Source: Membranipora membranacea (lineage: Eukaryota; Bryozoa; Gymnolaemata; Cheilostomatida; Membraniporidae). From it: a DNA stretch of 64,000 nt. The DNA is taken from the NCBI GenBank assembly GCA_914767715.1, contig OU612066.1, positions 34,384,283 through 34,448,282 of the forward strand, in the 5' to 3' direction. This document shows, one piece after another, positions 23,302-34,320 of the stretch. A model generated the notes under the pieces. The model saw only the letters and a program-made list of their open reading frames with translations. It did not search any database and was not told where the DNA came from. Made by a program: the position numbers and the translations under genes. The first letter of the stretch is position 1; every line of letters begins with the position of its first letter.

Positions 23302-26300
23302 TATATAAGGGAACTAAAGACCACTTGATGCTGGATAAGGTGATACTGAAGGATTGTAAGAACAGGAAAATTGGTTTAGCCATGGGCTGGATGACTACCA
23401 GAAGGCGTACGATTTAGTACCGCACTCATGGATCATTGAGACACTGAGAATGGTAGGGTAGATGAGAAAGCTTGGAGATTCCTTGAGACGAGCATGAGCA
23501 AGCGGAATACCAACTTGGAGTGCGGAGGCCGCACACTGGCAAATGTGAACATCAAGAGGGGGATCTTCCAAGGTGACTCATTATCGCCGCTACTTTTCAT
23601 CGTTGGCCTCATACCTCTGAGTGTGATACTACGAGAAGCGAAGCAAGGGTATACACTTGCTGGACCTCAGTCAGGTAAGATAAACCACTTGCTCTGAAAA
23701 CCTGACCTGAAACCATACAGCAAAAACAAGAAAGAACTGGAGTCATTTGTACAAACAGTCAGAATCTTCACCCAGGATATAAGGATGAAGTTCGGAATAC
23801 AGAAGTGTGCTACAGTAGTGATGAAGAGAGGGAAACGTGAACAGGATGAGGGGATATTGTTACCTGATGGAGAGCTGATTAAAGATTTAGGAGAACAGGA
23901 CTACAAGTGCTTGGGGGTGCTGGAAGCTGACGACATAAAAATGAAAGAGATGAAGGAGAAAGTAAGGAAAGAGTATTACAGAAGATTAAGACTACTATTG
24001 GAATCAAAGCTTAATGGAGGAAAGGTCATAAAAGCAGTAAACACATGGGCGGTTGCTGTCCTCAGATACTCTGGAGGAATACTTGACTGGACAAAGGAGA
24101 AACCAGAAAACTGATGACTATTAACAGAGCGCTACACCCGAGGGCAAATGTGGCAAGGCTGTATTTGGCAAGAAATGAAGGAGGAAGAGGATTGAGAGCA
24201 GTGGAAGAAACCATCAGGACAGAGGAACACGGACTATCGGATTGAGTAAAACATGACAACAAAGGACTCAACAGATACTTCAAAAGTTTTGAGAAGAAAG
24301 AAACCAAACGAGAGTATAAAGACCGCAAGATGGAGGAGAAACAACAGGAATGGAAGAACAAAGCATTACATGGACAGTACACAAAGATAGCAGATCGAAC
24401 AGACACCAAGAAAATGTACAAGTGGATAAAGAATGGCTACATGAAGAAAGAAACAGAAGGACTACTCATGGCTGCACAGGATCAGGCTTTACCAATATGA
24501 TGGAAGAAGGTACATATAGAGAAACGAAGAGGTAAAGCACTGTGTAGAATGTGTAATGAGCGAGAAGAGACCGTGTTTCATTCATGTTTTCAGTGAGTGT
24601 TCAAAAATAGCACAGACGGAGTTTGAGAAACGCATGACAAGGTGGCACAACTGATTCATTGGAATTTGTGCAAGAGATACCAACTAGAACACAGGAGAAA
24701 CTGGTATGAACATCAGGCAGAGAGCGTGACAGAAAATGAGAAAGCAAAGATCCTGTGGGACTTCACAATTCAAACACACCACATCATACGAGCCTGCAGG
24801 CCAGACATCGTTGTTCAAAGAAATCAACCACACTTGGATCATTGATATAGCCGTCCCAGGAGATGCAAGAGTCACAGAAAAGGAGAGAGAGAAAGTGGAA
24901 AAATATCAGGATCTGGCGAGAGCAATAAGAAAAATATGGATCACATCAGTGACAGTTATAACAATCATTGTAGGAGCACAAGGAGCTGTGGCTAACCTAT
25001 ATGAACAAATGGAGATGCTGGAGATAGAGAAGAAGGAAGTAGAAAGAGTGCAGTTCTCTGCCCTACTAGGATCGGCAAGAATACTGAGAAAGGTGTTGGA
25101 TATCCCAGGTTAGAGGTCCTAACCCGATACCAACATATCACCGGCTGAAGAGCTGAGGAAATCAACGGGGAAAATAAAATAATAATAACAATAATATTAA
25201 TATTAATAATAATAATAATAATGACAAGCTGTGTAGAATGTGTAATGAACGAGAAGAGACCGTGTTTCATATACTCAGTGAGTGTTCAAAAATAGCACAG
25301 ACAGAGTACAAGAAACGCCATGACAAGGTGGCACAACTGATTCATTGGAATTTGTGCAAGAGATATCAACTAGAACACAGGAGAAACTGGTACGAACATC
25401 AGGCAGAGAGCGTGACAGAAAATGAGAAAGCAAAGATCCTGTGGGACTTTACAATTCAAACAGACCACATCATACAAGCCCGCAGGCCAGACACCATTGC
25501 GCAAGACAAAGAAATCAACCAAACTTGGACCATTGATATAGCCGTCCCAGGAGATGTAAGAGTCACAGTAAAGGAGAGGGAGAAGGTGGAAAAATATCAG
25601 AATCTGGCGAGAGAAATAAGAAAAATATGGAACACATCAGTGACAGTTATACCAATCATTGTAGGAGCACAAGAAGCTCTGGCTAACCTACATGAACAAA
25701 TGGATATGCTGGAGATAGAGAAGAAGGAAGTAGACAGAGTGCAGTTCTCTGCTTTACTAGGATCGGCAAGAATACTGAGAAAGGTGTTGGACATCCCAGG
25801 TTAGAGGTCCTAACCCGATACCAACATATCACCGGCTGAAGAGCTGAGGAAATCAACAGGGAAAAATAATGACAAGAATGACGATGCTATAGTATAGTAT
25901 ATTCGGAAATTTTAAAAATGAACTGCTAAGGGGAATGAACAAATGGAAGAAAGAGCTAATATTTTCTATCCGAACATTATGTTTCAAAAAATATTTTATG
26001 AAATGAGTAAGATAAGTTTCATACCTGGCAGTCCTTGCTTCCCTTTTTCTTTTTCCCAACTTCTGTGACAACTCTCACCGTATATATTCTCTAAAAGAAA
26101 CAATCTTTGTATGATGCCAATGTCAACAAGCCTCAAATTAAAGAAAATTGAAATTCCCTCAAACATTAAGCTGTCATTTAGAAATATCCAACTTTAATTT
26201 GTTATACGATATCTCAAATGCATTTGTGTCTGAGATGATTGTGAAGAGTAAAATTGCCCTCTCATCAAAGTAGTTATTTATTACCTTATCACATGTGCAG

Positions 26301-28503
26301 GATACATCTCCACATTCTTTACCTGAAATTGATTAAGTCATAGAACATCAAATATATATTTGTTAATTTTATACAAACCAGTCAGACCAGAGCCAACAAA
26401 CTGGCTACCTTACCACACCTGAAAAATTAACATTTTGGAAGAAAATGGATTTTTTCTGGTTGAGACATTTTGTATGAATTGTCTTGTTCAAGGGAACAAG
26501 GCAATCCAAACTGAAATTGCTGCTTCTAGTATAGCGGAGTTATCTTCCTTTTCGGTAAGGGAGATAACTTCAATGCCATATAGTCAGTTCCTTGACCTTG
26601 TTTGATTACTCAGTACAAGCTATTTTGCATAAAGCCTTGAAAGCTAGGAAGTAATAGTCCTGGCCATAATTATTGACTAGATACTTGTCAGTGTTTTACT
26701 TACTGGCATCAAAGAAAAAATGCAACCTTCCCACCCCATCCATGGACCTTTCTTACGCAGAATGTTTTCGCATAAGAGAACAACTGTTATCGCATTTACT
26801 AGATTCAAAGCCAAAGTTTTTATTGTAGAATGTCATTGTATATATGTGCTGAGAATCTGATGTGGTGATATAACACTGAAACACAAATCAACTAAAATCA
26901 GAGTAATATCTCAAAACACAAAATTTTGTCTGCTCTCTGATTTCTATCTGTTATATTTGTCACAAAGACTAAAACTTTTATTATCTTTCTTTCTATTTAT
27001 TCTGGATCGCAGTGATTTCGGTTACCATTTCTAGCAGATATTCGTGATATTCGGCCATTTATTTTGGCATTTTTGTATAAGTTACAATGGTTATACCAAA
27101 TAAAATGCATTGAATGGTAATTGATCGTTTGCTTCCTTGTGATGTTCGACGGAGGAAAAAAATATATTCTGTTTTTTAATTTGTTTGGGTCAGTATATCA
27201 TATTTCAGTTTGAATAAGATGAAGTATAGTTCTTAGTCACCTGCACATTTCACAAATTTGACCTCCCTTGATTCGACCACTTCCTCATAGATCCTCAAAC
27301 CTTCTGAATCAACTACCTTGCCATCGGTGTCAAACGTCTTTTTGCAGGCAGCTTTCAGTTCCTTGAGTAGTACCTTTGATTCAATCTGCCCATGAAACAA
27401 AGGTTCAATGTTATGGAATTTGAGTTGTTAATGGTTATCAAACTCAAATACGTTTGCCATATATGAAGTCAACCAAACATTGCAAATATTACTCTACATG
27501 TCCATATTCTCCAATTGACTGCATTATCATCGGATGATCATGATGTGGCATTCACTACAAATTAAACTTCAAGGATTGCACTCTGTCTTTCAATTTTGAT
27601 GAGTTACTAGCTAGTTATTGTTTTCTCCTGATCAACTTTTCCTACGGCCAAAATGCTAATATACTTTTTATCCAAGCATAGATATGAGTCAATACCAGTT
27701 TGAATTATCCATTATCCAATTTACTGTCTGTTGTGTCACCACTGCTAACTTATCTTAACCACAAGGGTGTATCATCTGCCACCTTCTAAGGGGTAAGCAC
27801 TAGAAGGGATATACCCTCCGACAGCATTTGAGACTTAATTGATTCTTAGCATAGGTCACGATATAAATTTCTGGAAGTTCATAATGTAGTATGAAAATGA
27901 CTCAGAGGTATTAACAAGGTCACACATCTCCAAGATTAATTGAATTCAGAACACAACAATATTAAAGCGATACCAACAAATTTAACCTCACTCACTAAAC
28001 AGATTCACTGCTTATAATTCAGAAACAATGCCCTATTATTTTTCGTATACAAGGTACCGTTAGGTTTATAGCTGAGTTTCTGTTGCAACCAGCTATACTA
28101 CTAGAAAAGCAATAGCAGAGCTAGGGAGAGTAGAGAGACATGTTACAGTGTACATCGAAGCCAAATCGGGTATTAATTTTGGCCGATCGTTGGAAGTAAG
28201 CCACAACTGTACCGCTCATTGATACGTCCTGGTGCCTTTAGGCGGGAAAGTTGGGACATGGCAGGTCTCCTTGTTTACAAATGAGATTTAAGGGAGGTTT
28301 GGTAGGACAGGGATAGTACTGTGCCTCTTTCATCCTGTTGGTCAATTAGTGCAATCCAGGGAATTGGAATAGTATAGGATGTGTGTCTGTCTGGGAATAT
28401 ATATAGGAGGTTATGATATTGAGAACATCTAACTCACCATTTGATTCTCAGTATGATCCTGCACTTCTGTTCCGTTTTGCTCCATTAACTTGACCTCAAA
28501 ACG
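16650..28503 (-). CDS. modular cysteine-bearing protein with a repeated three-exon unit (novel)
   Basis: Exons from 5' to 3' on the minus strand: A1 28503-28438 (22 codons), B1 27385-27241 (48 codons + 1 base), C1 26322-26285 (CGDVSCTC), A2 26090-26025 (22 codons, RIYTVRVV), B2 23241-23091 (50 codons + 1, [11 protein letters not shown], ending FKECK), C2 22895-22860 (CGAEECTC), and A3 16736-16650 (TYTVKMKE), either terminal with TAA at 16650 or internal with a GTGAAG donor. All have AG/GT borders. Phases repeat as A 0-0, B 0-1, C 1-0, so A1 to C2 splice in frame. C2 appears to end in phase 1, which does not fit A3, so exons are missing or the end has decayed. Each unit has a V-rich strand, ACKK near the start of B, an acidic/lysine core, and CG-x3-C-x-C in C. 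I do not recognise the domain. No signal-peptide exon was found upstream of 28503. Confidence 0.6.
16737..18292. other. no exon recognised; one short hairpin
   Basis: Mostly featureless. A hairpin AATCAAGGAGT/ACTCCTTGGTT lies at about 17899-17927 and has a relative at about 22732-22766. A pyrimidine-rich stretch at 17100-17230 repeats the phrase CTCCAGATTTT twice. Confidence 0.35.
18293..18630 (+). mobile_element. SINE-like unit: tRNA-like core between 67-bp direct repeats
   Basis: A 67-bp sequence starting TGAACTTATTTGGGGTCAAA occurs at 18293-18359 and again at 18562-18628, nearly identical, 269 bp apart. Between them is a tRNA-like promoter: A box within GATGGCGCAATCGATTAGCG (about 18424) and B box GGGTTCGAGCCCC (about 18488). 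The A/B spacing and GATGGCGCAA start recall an Arg-type tRNA, but the middle is too diverged for a cloverleaf. I infer a partly duplicated tRNA-derived SINE. Confidence 0.65.
18631..18730. repeat. GC-rich patch with nested hairpins
   Basis: A sharp local rise in G+C, with GGGGCTCCGCCCC, CGTTGGGGGGCTCACAACG, CGGGTGCTTCGCACCC and GCACCACGTCGTGGTGC hairpins in series. It directly follows the second 67-bp repeat and may be the 3' part of the same SINE-like unit. Confidence 0.65.
18731..20374. other. no gene recognised
   Basis: Non-coding by eye on both strands. The short open frames here lack splice context or recognisable motifs. Confidence 0.35.
20375..20450 (+). mobile_element. degraded tRNA-like SINE remnant
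   Basis: A TTTGTTGGTTCGAACAG A-side and a B-box-like GGATTCGAGCCCACCGGG lie 35-40 bases apart. Flanking GAAGATTGAAGATT-type runs (20262-20300 and 20552-20630) resemble each other. No intact tRNA fold. Confidence 0.35.
20451..22859. other. no exon recognised; one short hairpin
   Basis: If the minus-strand modular gene is real, this is part of one of its introns. A hairpin (AATCAAGGAGTTAAAG... CCTTGGTCAAAT) at about 22732-22766 resembles the one at 17.9 kb. Confidence 0.35.
23243..23301. repeat. (AAT)n microsatellite next to a splice acceptor
   Basis: About 18 AAT/TAA units. It ends within a few bases of exon B2 (23241), so on the minus strand the intron end reads as TTA repeats followed by CTATTAG. 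It also marks the 5' edge of the LINE fragment at 23302. Confidence 0.9.
23302..25165 (+). mobile_element. LINE with restriction-like endonuclease (R2/NeSL-like), 5'-truncated
   Basis: It begins within the RT ([20 protein letters not shown], then a shifted frame with a [11 protein letters not shown]-type motif A), followed by [15 protein letters not shown] (motif B) at 23550-23610 and [14 protein letters not shown]. The C-terminal part has a Cys-Cys-His-Cys finger (CRMCNE...) near 24545-24600 and an endonuclease domain with RPD and [11 protein letters not shown] (PD...D-type) at about 24790-24870. The catalytic FADD box is lost. Several frame breaks (about 23390, 23697, 24115, 24480, 24640, 24815). 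It ends with a AATAATA tail at 25166. Confidence 0.8.
25166..25221. repeat. AAT-rich microsatellite between two LINE 3' ends
   Basis: AATAATAACAATAATATTAATATTAATAATA-type tract joining the 3' end of the first RLE LINE copy to the 5' edge of the second. Confidence 0.85.
25222..25862 (+). mobile_element. second copy of the RLE LINE 3' end
   Basis: An open frame at 25238-25804 (188 codons) encodes the finger ([16 protein letters not shown]) and the endonuclease ([32 protein letters not shown]) without a frame break. It is strongly similar to 24530-25140 and in the same orientation, and ends after the same GAGGAAATCAAC phrase. This copy retains the domain better than the first. Either two separate 5'-truncated insertions or a local tandem duplication. 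Confidence 0.8.
25863..28437. other. introns of the minus-strand modular gene
   Basis: Apart from exons A2, C1 and B1, no other coding signal was seen. A short hairpin (GTTATCTTCC...GGGAGATAAC) occurs at about 26538-26570. Confidence 0.35.
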
Positions 28504-28654
28504 CTGAAAAATATTTAATTCACAATAGTAATTTAAATTAAGGTGCTGCCTCTCCAACGTATTACAAGGTATACACAATCTACACGGTTAACAGAGGAGT
28601 CTACACAACAACTCTGGCAAGCATGCGGAATATTGAATAAATAAGAGAAGGTTG

Positions 28655-28750
28655 TCTGAGCCTGACCCAAGCCCAACCTAAGCCCGACTCGATCCCGACC
28701 TCAGCCTCGATCAAGACCTTAACGGGAACCTGAGCTCTAGCCTGAGGCTG
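28655..28750. repeat. degenerate CCCRAC/CCTGA short tandem repeat
   Basis: Repeated phrases such as CCTGACCCAAGCCCAACCTAAG occur across about 95 bases. Imperfect 6-mer to 12-mer period, no coding frame. Confidence 0.6.
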
Positions 28751-29640
28751 TTCAAACCAAATGATAAACAACTGACCTTCGTTTTAAAGAAGCAGGTACT
28801 ATCTACTACTACCAATCTGCTTGGGCAACAGCAGCAGAGAAAATACTTATCTACAACAAAAAACGTACTGAGATGTAAAGTGACAATTCGGTAGCAAGAG
28901 TTAGTTCAATGTTTGTTGGCTTGTACCATTCATGCACTAAGTTAGACTACAATTCCTTGTGATTTAAAAAAACAATCCAATAAATCATCTAAAGTTGTCT
29001 GCCAAAAACCAAAACTTAATCACATATGACAGAATCTATGTCAAAATAATTTGAATATGGCCCAATTATCCATTGTTTTCCCATAATTGTGAATAGGTCC
29101 CAAAGGCAGATGACAGGCTTGTAATATTTAAACTTATGGCTAGCTGACATTTGCACATTCTCATTGAACCATATTATGTACTCCCACCTTCGCGAGAGAA
29201 GACTGGTACTAGCTAAAATTAAGTCACCCTGAGCTAGTTAAGCTTAACCCTAGATAGTATTAGACCCTCCAGTGAAGTTGCGAAAAAGAGAGGCATACAA
29301 AAACTAGCTTATTTCCCATAAATGCATATCTCTGTTGTAAGATGAATCAAACTCCACAATAAATTCAGTTAAAAGAGAGTAATACTTTTGACCCAGATCA
29401 TGCAAATATTTCAAAATGATTAAATGGATTGGAATGAGGAGCAAATTTAAGTAATTTTTAAGTCAACTTGACTCAACCTGAAAATTTGATTCAAGGAGAC
29501 ATTTTGTATGATATATCTCGAAAAATAGATGGCAAAAACTTTCTGTCATATGGGTGAGGCTGTAATTGTTACGCTGAAATACTCTTAGTTTTCAAGCACG
29601 CTCAAGACTCCCTTTTCACATGTATATCAGTCTAAGTCAC
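28751..29640. other. no gene recognised
   Basis: AT-rich. No exon, RNA or repeat shared with the rest of the window was found. Confidence 0.35.
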
Positions 29641-29750
29641 AGTCTAAGTGCTCAAACTCCAAGGTGCAGGGAGTTACTAGCGCCAGCTATCAAAGAGGAG
29701 TTTGATAGCTGGCGTAACTCCCTGCGCCATGGAGTCTGAGCACTTAGACT
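29641..29750. repeat. 110-bp near-perfect palindrome
   Basis: The left arm AGTCTAAGTGCTCAAACTCC... pairs with the right arm ...GGAGTCTGAGCACTTAGACT over about 52 bases with few mismatches, loop about 6-8 bases. The centre of the arms reads GCGCCAGCTATCAAA / TTTGATAGCTGGCG. Terminal AGTCTAAGT also occurs just outside at about 29630. No clear target duplication. Confidence 0.85.
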
Positions 29751-30605
29751 AATCTTCCGAAGACTACCTGCGACCTCCATTATGTTGCAAAGTCAAACAT
29801 CTCCTACTTAGAAGCCTATCATAGCTCAAAGGTTATCGTTTGAAGAAATTTTGTTGCCATTCATCTTAAAGAGGTTGAGCAGTTCAGGTATAGCATTCAT
29901 TATAGAGAATTGTTAGTACACCTACAGGGGTTTACTTATGTGGGGAGTAATATTATGGACCAAACAATTTTATGCGACCTTCTTTTACCAATATGCTATG
30001 CTCAAATTATTACATCCAAAAACATATGACATCACGGTAATTACCCAGTGGGAAATTCCACTGAGCCGTACTTAGTAGCATACAGCATGATGATTGATGA
30101 CCAGCTGATTTACAATTCACTACAAAATCAATAATGAGCCATGCGTTGCATAACTGTGTCATAAAGTTGTACTGCAGATGATTTTGATGTGCTATTTTGG
30201 TGTCATTTTCATAATTGTCAGGAAGAACTTCAATTTGTGAATTCATTTTTCTGATGGCTTCCAACATTGTGCAACTACCAGGAGCTGCTGGAATCGGAAT
30301 CGGTCCATGATAGGAATTGAAATTCATATCCAGCATTAATTATAGAGACTCGGATGTCCATCTACAGTGGTCAACTTGTGCGAGGAGTAATAATATGGGA
30401 AAGAGAATTGTTATGCGACCTACTTTCACCAATTTGCTAGGCTCAAATTTACATCCCAATATCTTTTGATATCAAAGTCGAGCATAGCATGTCTTGTCAA
30501 GACAGGCTACATTGAGCCTTATTTAATAGCGTAAAGCATGTGATGATTAATGATATTATATTGATTTATAATTCATTAGAAAATCAATATCATGCAGTGC
30601 ACCTT
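29751..30605. other. no gene recognised
   Basis: A minus-strand open frame of 108 codons at 30010-30336 has no recognisable motif or splice support. Segments near 29880-30010 and 30330-30440 resemble one another (AGAGAATTG, GTGxGGAGTAATA, TATGCGACCT), a diverged direct repeat of about 450-bp period. Confidence 0.35.
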
Positions 30606-30607
30606 GT

Positions 30608-30785
30608 TTAACCCACAAACGTCGCAAACGTCAAAACATCGCAATCTAGCATTCCACTAGCGTCGCGATCCAAAAAACGTCGCAACGAAGGGTTTTTACA
30701 TCGTCGCAAACCCACAAACGTCGCAATTTTTTAAATGTCGCAATAGCTCGAACCCACTAACATAGCAAATGTCGCAACTCAACAA
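30608..30785 (+). repeat. degenerate CGTCGCAA-rich tandem repeat
   Basis: ACGTCGCAA, ATCGCAA, ATGTCGCAA and similar words recur about ten times at uneven 10-30 base spacing, often after ACCCACAA or AACCCACTA. It recalls in style the CCGCCGCAAA minisatellite of the foldback element at 37-44 kb. Confidence 0.65.
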
Positions 30786-30789
30786 AAAT

Positions 30790-32170
30790 ACGAAGTTGTC
30801 ATCTCATTTGATGCAAATTGGTGATAATGATATGTTGCGAGAAGTAGAAAGGAGCATACAAACTGCAAAACACGGTGGGGAATTTAATATCAACATTATA
30901 TATTGTGCCATGCATAATTGTTGTGTATTTTTCAGGTTATTTGAATCATTTTTTCACTTTCTAGGGTCATTTATTGTTACCTCAGATTCCATTAATGCTC
31001 TCATAAATGGGTGCTAATCAAGATTTAGCACAAGTAAGGCCAATATCTGCATACATGTCAAGCTTGAAATATACTGTCATGTTTGATATAGGCTATGCTT
31101 AAAGTTGCAAAGAGGCTTTTACACTACTTGAAATACCATAAATGTTAAATCATTTATGCATGAATCCCTTTATCTCTTTATGACTTACCCTTTATCTACT
31201 GAATAAGGATTTTTTACATCATTCTCAAGATGCAACTTTATGGTTTTATGGTATGATAATAAAACCTCAACAGGATACCATAGGAACCATTAGCATACAA
31301 TAGGATGCGATATTACACCTTGCATTGCGTAACGGCAATTGTATTTTCATCACTAGAATTATATGCAGTTTGTAAACTCAAATCCAGAACTTAGAAAAGA
31401 ACTTAATATCGCTTTGTGACCCAGCGGCATATTGTTAATGGTCATGGTTATATAATAAATGGGTTTCCCTAAAAAATTCAAGTCGAATTATAATTGGCCT
31501 CAATATACTTTGGTAATTCCATAGATATGCATTATTAGATTTTGTCTTTTTCCTTATGCAGAAGGTGCAATCTGCATTTGATCAATGAGAAGTTTTTGAA
31601 ACCCTGGTTGCCCTTTAAATAGACCCTGTAACTGAAAATATCACATAAATGTTTTTGCCCTGTTTAACTCTCTGGCGTAGTATTAGGGCCTTTATACAAA
31701 AGTTTTTAAAATTGAATTTTGCAATGGTGATGATTGATCCTATCACAGTTACCAGTTTTCAGAAGCTTTTCCAACTTACAGATGAATCCATGGTGATAAA
31801 GATAAGAACAAGTGGGTTATGAAACTAATCCACAGTTATGAAGTCTCGTACTTCAGTTTTTAAGTATTTTGACCCCTAAACTCAACTGCTCGTCTTAATC
31901 TTCTTTTATTTCCCAACTCATACAAAACTGTATTTATACGTTGGTAAGTTGATTGTCTTTTGTTATTTGTTTATATGTAAGTTTTCTTTACTGTTGTGAG
32001 TGGCATTGTGTTGCACAGTTGGGCGTTAAAAGTTATAGCCGGAATTTTTTTATAAATAATCAAAATTGGACCATAATAAGAAGAAGAATCGATACACTTT
32101 CTACTGGAGTTTAATGTACCTGAATCAATTTTGATCAAGAATATAAAAAAAGGTTAAAATTGCAAGTGTT
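30790..32170. other. no gene; one MITE-end remnant
   Basis: 31525-31625 resembles 51930-52015 (phrase ATGCAGAAGGTGCAATCTGC and terminal GAAACCxTGGTTGC), so it is probably the right end of the same MITE family. Nothing else recognised. Confidence 0.4.
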
Positions 32171-32174
32171 GTCT

Positions 32175-32395
32175 CTGTCCAAGGACTGAGAAATATCAGT
32201 GCCTTAAGGGCGCGGCCGCCGTATTCGGCGCCAAGTTGCTCTCAGTTTGCAGGCAGGTCGGAGCACACCTGGGGCGTCATGCGTCATGAGCCCAGTAGTC
32301 AGTAGACCGTAGCGGGATTGGAACCCAGGACCTCTAACGCTTGCGCGTTAGAGGGCAGGCACTCTAACCAACTGAGCTACCTCCTACTATATAGG
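32175..32395 (-). mobile_element. tRNA-derived SINE, copy 1
   Basis: On the minus strand the head is GGAGGTAGCTCAGTTGGTTAG (A box) followed about 45 bases later by TGGGTTCCAATCC (B box). A body shared with 54990-55200 follows: GGCxxCAGGTGTGCTC, CCTGCAAACTGA, CAACTTGG, CGCCG and CTCTGTCC-like boxes. A GCGTTAGAG hairpin lies in the middle of the tRNA-like head. It is not a functional tRNA gene. Confidence 0.75.
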
Positions 32396-32747
32396 TGCAT
32401 TGGACGATCTTGAAAGCCAGCATTTCAATACAAATTTTTTCAACTTATTTTTGACACTTTAAAAGTAGTCAAAAATTGTTTTTCTTCGAAAATCGGTGAC
32501 GTGAGACAGATTTATTAGCCATGAACAATTTTATATCTTTGGTTTAAGCGAAACTTCTCTGGATGGAAATAAAACAGATTCTTTTTACCATATTGCATCA
32601 TATTATGATATGTTAAGAAGAGATAGGAAACATAGACCTGGAAATGGTATAATCTGCTATATAAATGGATGATTTTGGTCACATAATTGATGAATCTATT
32701 ACCATCAAAATCTGTCACAAGGCGTCTAATTCTTTCTTAATCTCCTT

Positions 32748-33960
32748 CATTTATCGTCCTCTAAACTTGTTAATTTCTTGGAATGACTCATTGAGACACT
32801 ACCACGACTGTTGCACCAAGCACTCAGAATAAGTCATAATTCTTGGTGACTGAAACATTAATATCTTGGAGAAATGTAGAAAGAAAAGATGGCTATCGAA
32901 TTTTTCCAAATTTTTTTCTAAACAAATAATGAATGAACCAATACGTGGCAGCACAAAAATTTATCTGGCCTGCTTGATAGAATTTACAAAAACAAAGATT
33001 GCAATTTACAACAGACCTCCATGTTATCTCTCAAATAAGTCTGAAAAAATTGCTTCTTTCTCTTCTCAGTCCTACGCGCATAAGAAAAGTTGGTGTGATC
33101 CCAAGTGGGAAAAAATTCAAAATTAGCTGCAACACTGTCAAAAATGACCCCAAAAAAATTACACAGCTCATTTTCAGATTCTAACTAGAATACCATTCAA
33201 TGTCTCAGGTCACCAGATGAGATGATAGAAGGTTCAATCAAATATTTCTGAAAAAATTACTGGAAATGTGAGGAGGAAAGTTCATTTTGTGAGGACAGAA
33301 ATTTTACCACGATGGTTTGATATTGAAGTCACTAGACAAATGAAATAAATGATTCACTGAAGACATAATTCTCTGGTTTTGTTAAAACTCAGCAAGTAAT
33401 AATACAAAACTAATTTGGGACACCCTCAACATTGTGAAAACAAAGAAAATGCCATGAAGTTCTTTTTTTAACTCATACCAGCGAAGACCTGTTCAATCAT
33501 GTAGAACGAAAATGATTCTACAAACACCCCTACCATCGAGAAAACTACCTACAAATTCTTAAGAAAAAGTATTGTCTAAATTTGAAACAGTTACTCCTGC
33601 ATTAACTTTTTATTTTTTTTTAATACTTTATTTGCATAATCTCGTATCTTTTTCTAATAAGAAATTAACTGGTCCTGATAAAATCACAGTCATGATGCTT
33701 AAAAAGACGCTTCTTTTTGTGATTAATATCTTGACCAAAATTTTCAATCAGATCCCTTTTGAGGTTAATTACCCCAAGTAGTGGAAGTCTGCTAGAGTTG
33801 CCTCTGTTTTTAGGGGTGGTGGTCCTAAGCCCTTAACCAATTCTACCTCAATCTCAACTGCGGGTTAAACTATATCGAAAGCTGTCTTAACTATTGTGTC
33901 GGGCAATCGCATCAAACTTTCACCACAGCTCAGTTAATACTGATGGCTCCTTGGAGGACG
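32748..33960 (+). mobile_element. degraded LINE (endonuclease to RT start)
   Basis: Pieces in order on the plus strand: FIYRPLNLLISWNDSL and ILGD-NIN (endonuclease GDFN-type site) around 32748-32870; MNEPIRGSTKI at about 32930; then KKLTGPDKITVMMLKK and a WKSARVASVF-type RT start around 33660-33810, with ISKA further on. There are many stops. CR1/L2-like organisation; 3' part absent. Confidence 0.65.
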
Positions 33961-34320
33961 TTGGAAAAAGATGTAGTTAATATTTCTAAATAAATTGCAT
34001 CTGAGAGTTTTCTTTGAAACTAGTTTAATGTGTTGAAAATTTCAAAACGCGTACATAGACTAATCAAAACAAGCTCATGTTCTAGTAGTAAATATTCATG
34101 ATTGTGAAACAGTGATTAAGAGGGAGAGCTAGTAAAATTTAGAGGGTCAAAATCAATTCCGCAACCAAAAGACTTTGCGCAACACAATCATTTGCCCCAG
34201 GTATAGATGATCACAAAGGCATTTGCACCTTGTGTGAATCATCACAAGGGCCAGTGGGCAACTCAATATTTGCTAGTGGGCCATACATGGCCAAGGGGCA
34301 GCAGTTATGGCACCCCTGCT

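Noticed and set aside
23093-23417. Poly-Asn and poly-Leu proteins
   Set aside because: These runs are the two readings of the AAT microsatellite. The real coding part on the minus strand is exon B2, in another frame.
30010-30336. 108-codon minus-strand frame as a gene
   Set aside because: No domain, signal or splice context, and part of it lies in a diverged direct repeat.
33805-34320. hAT-type element ending beside the actinoporin-like stop codon
   Set aside because: CAGGGGTGCC on the minus strand at about 34316 and TAGGGGTGG on the plus strand at about 33815 look like hAT ends, but the flanks share only about 4 of 8 bases.
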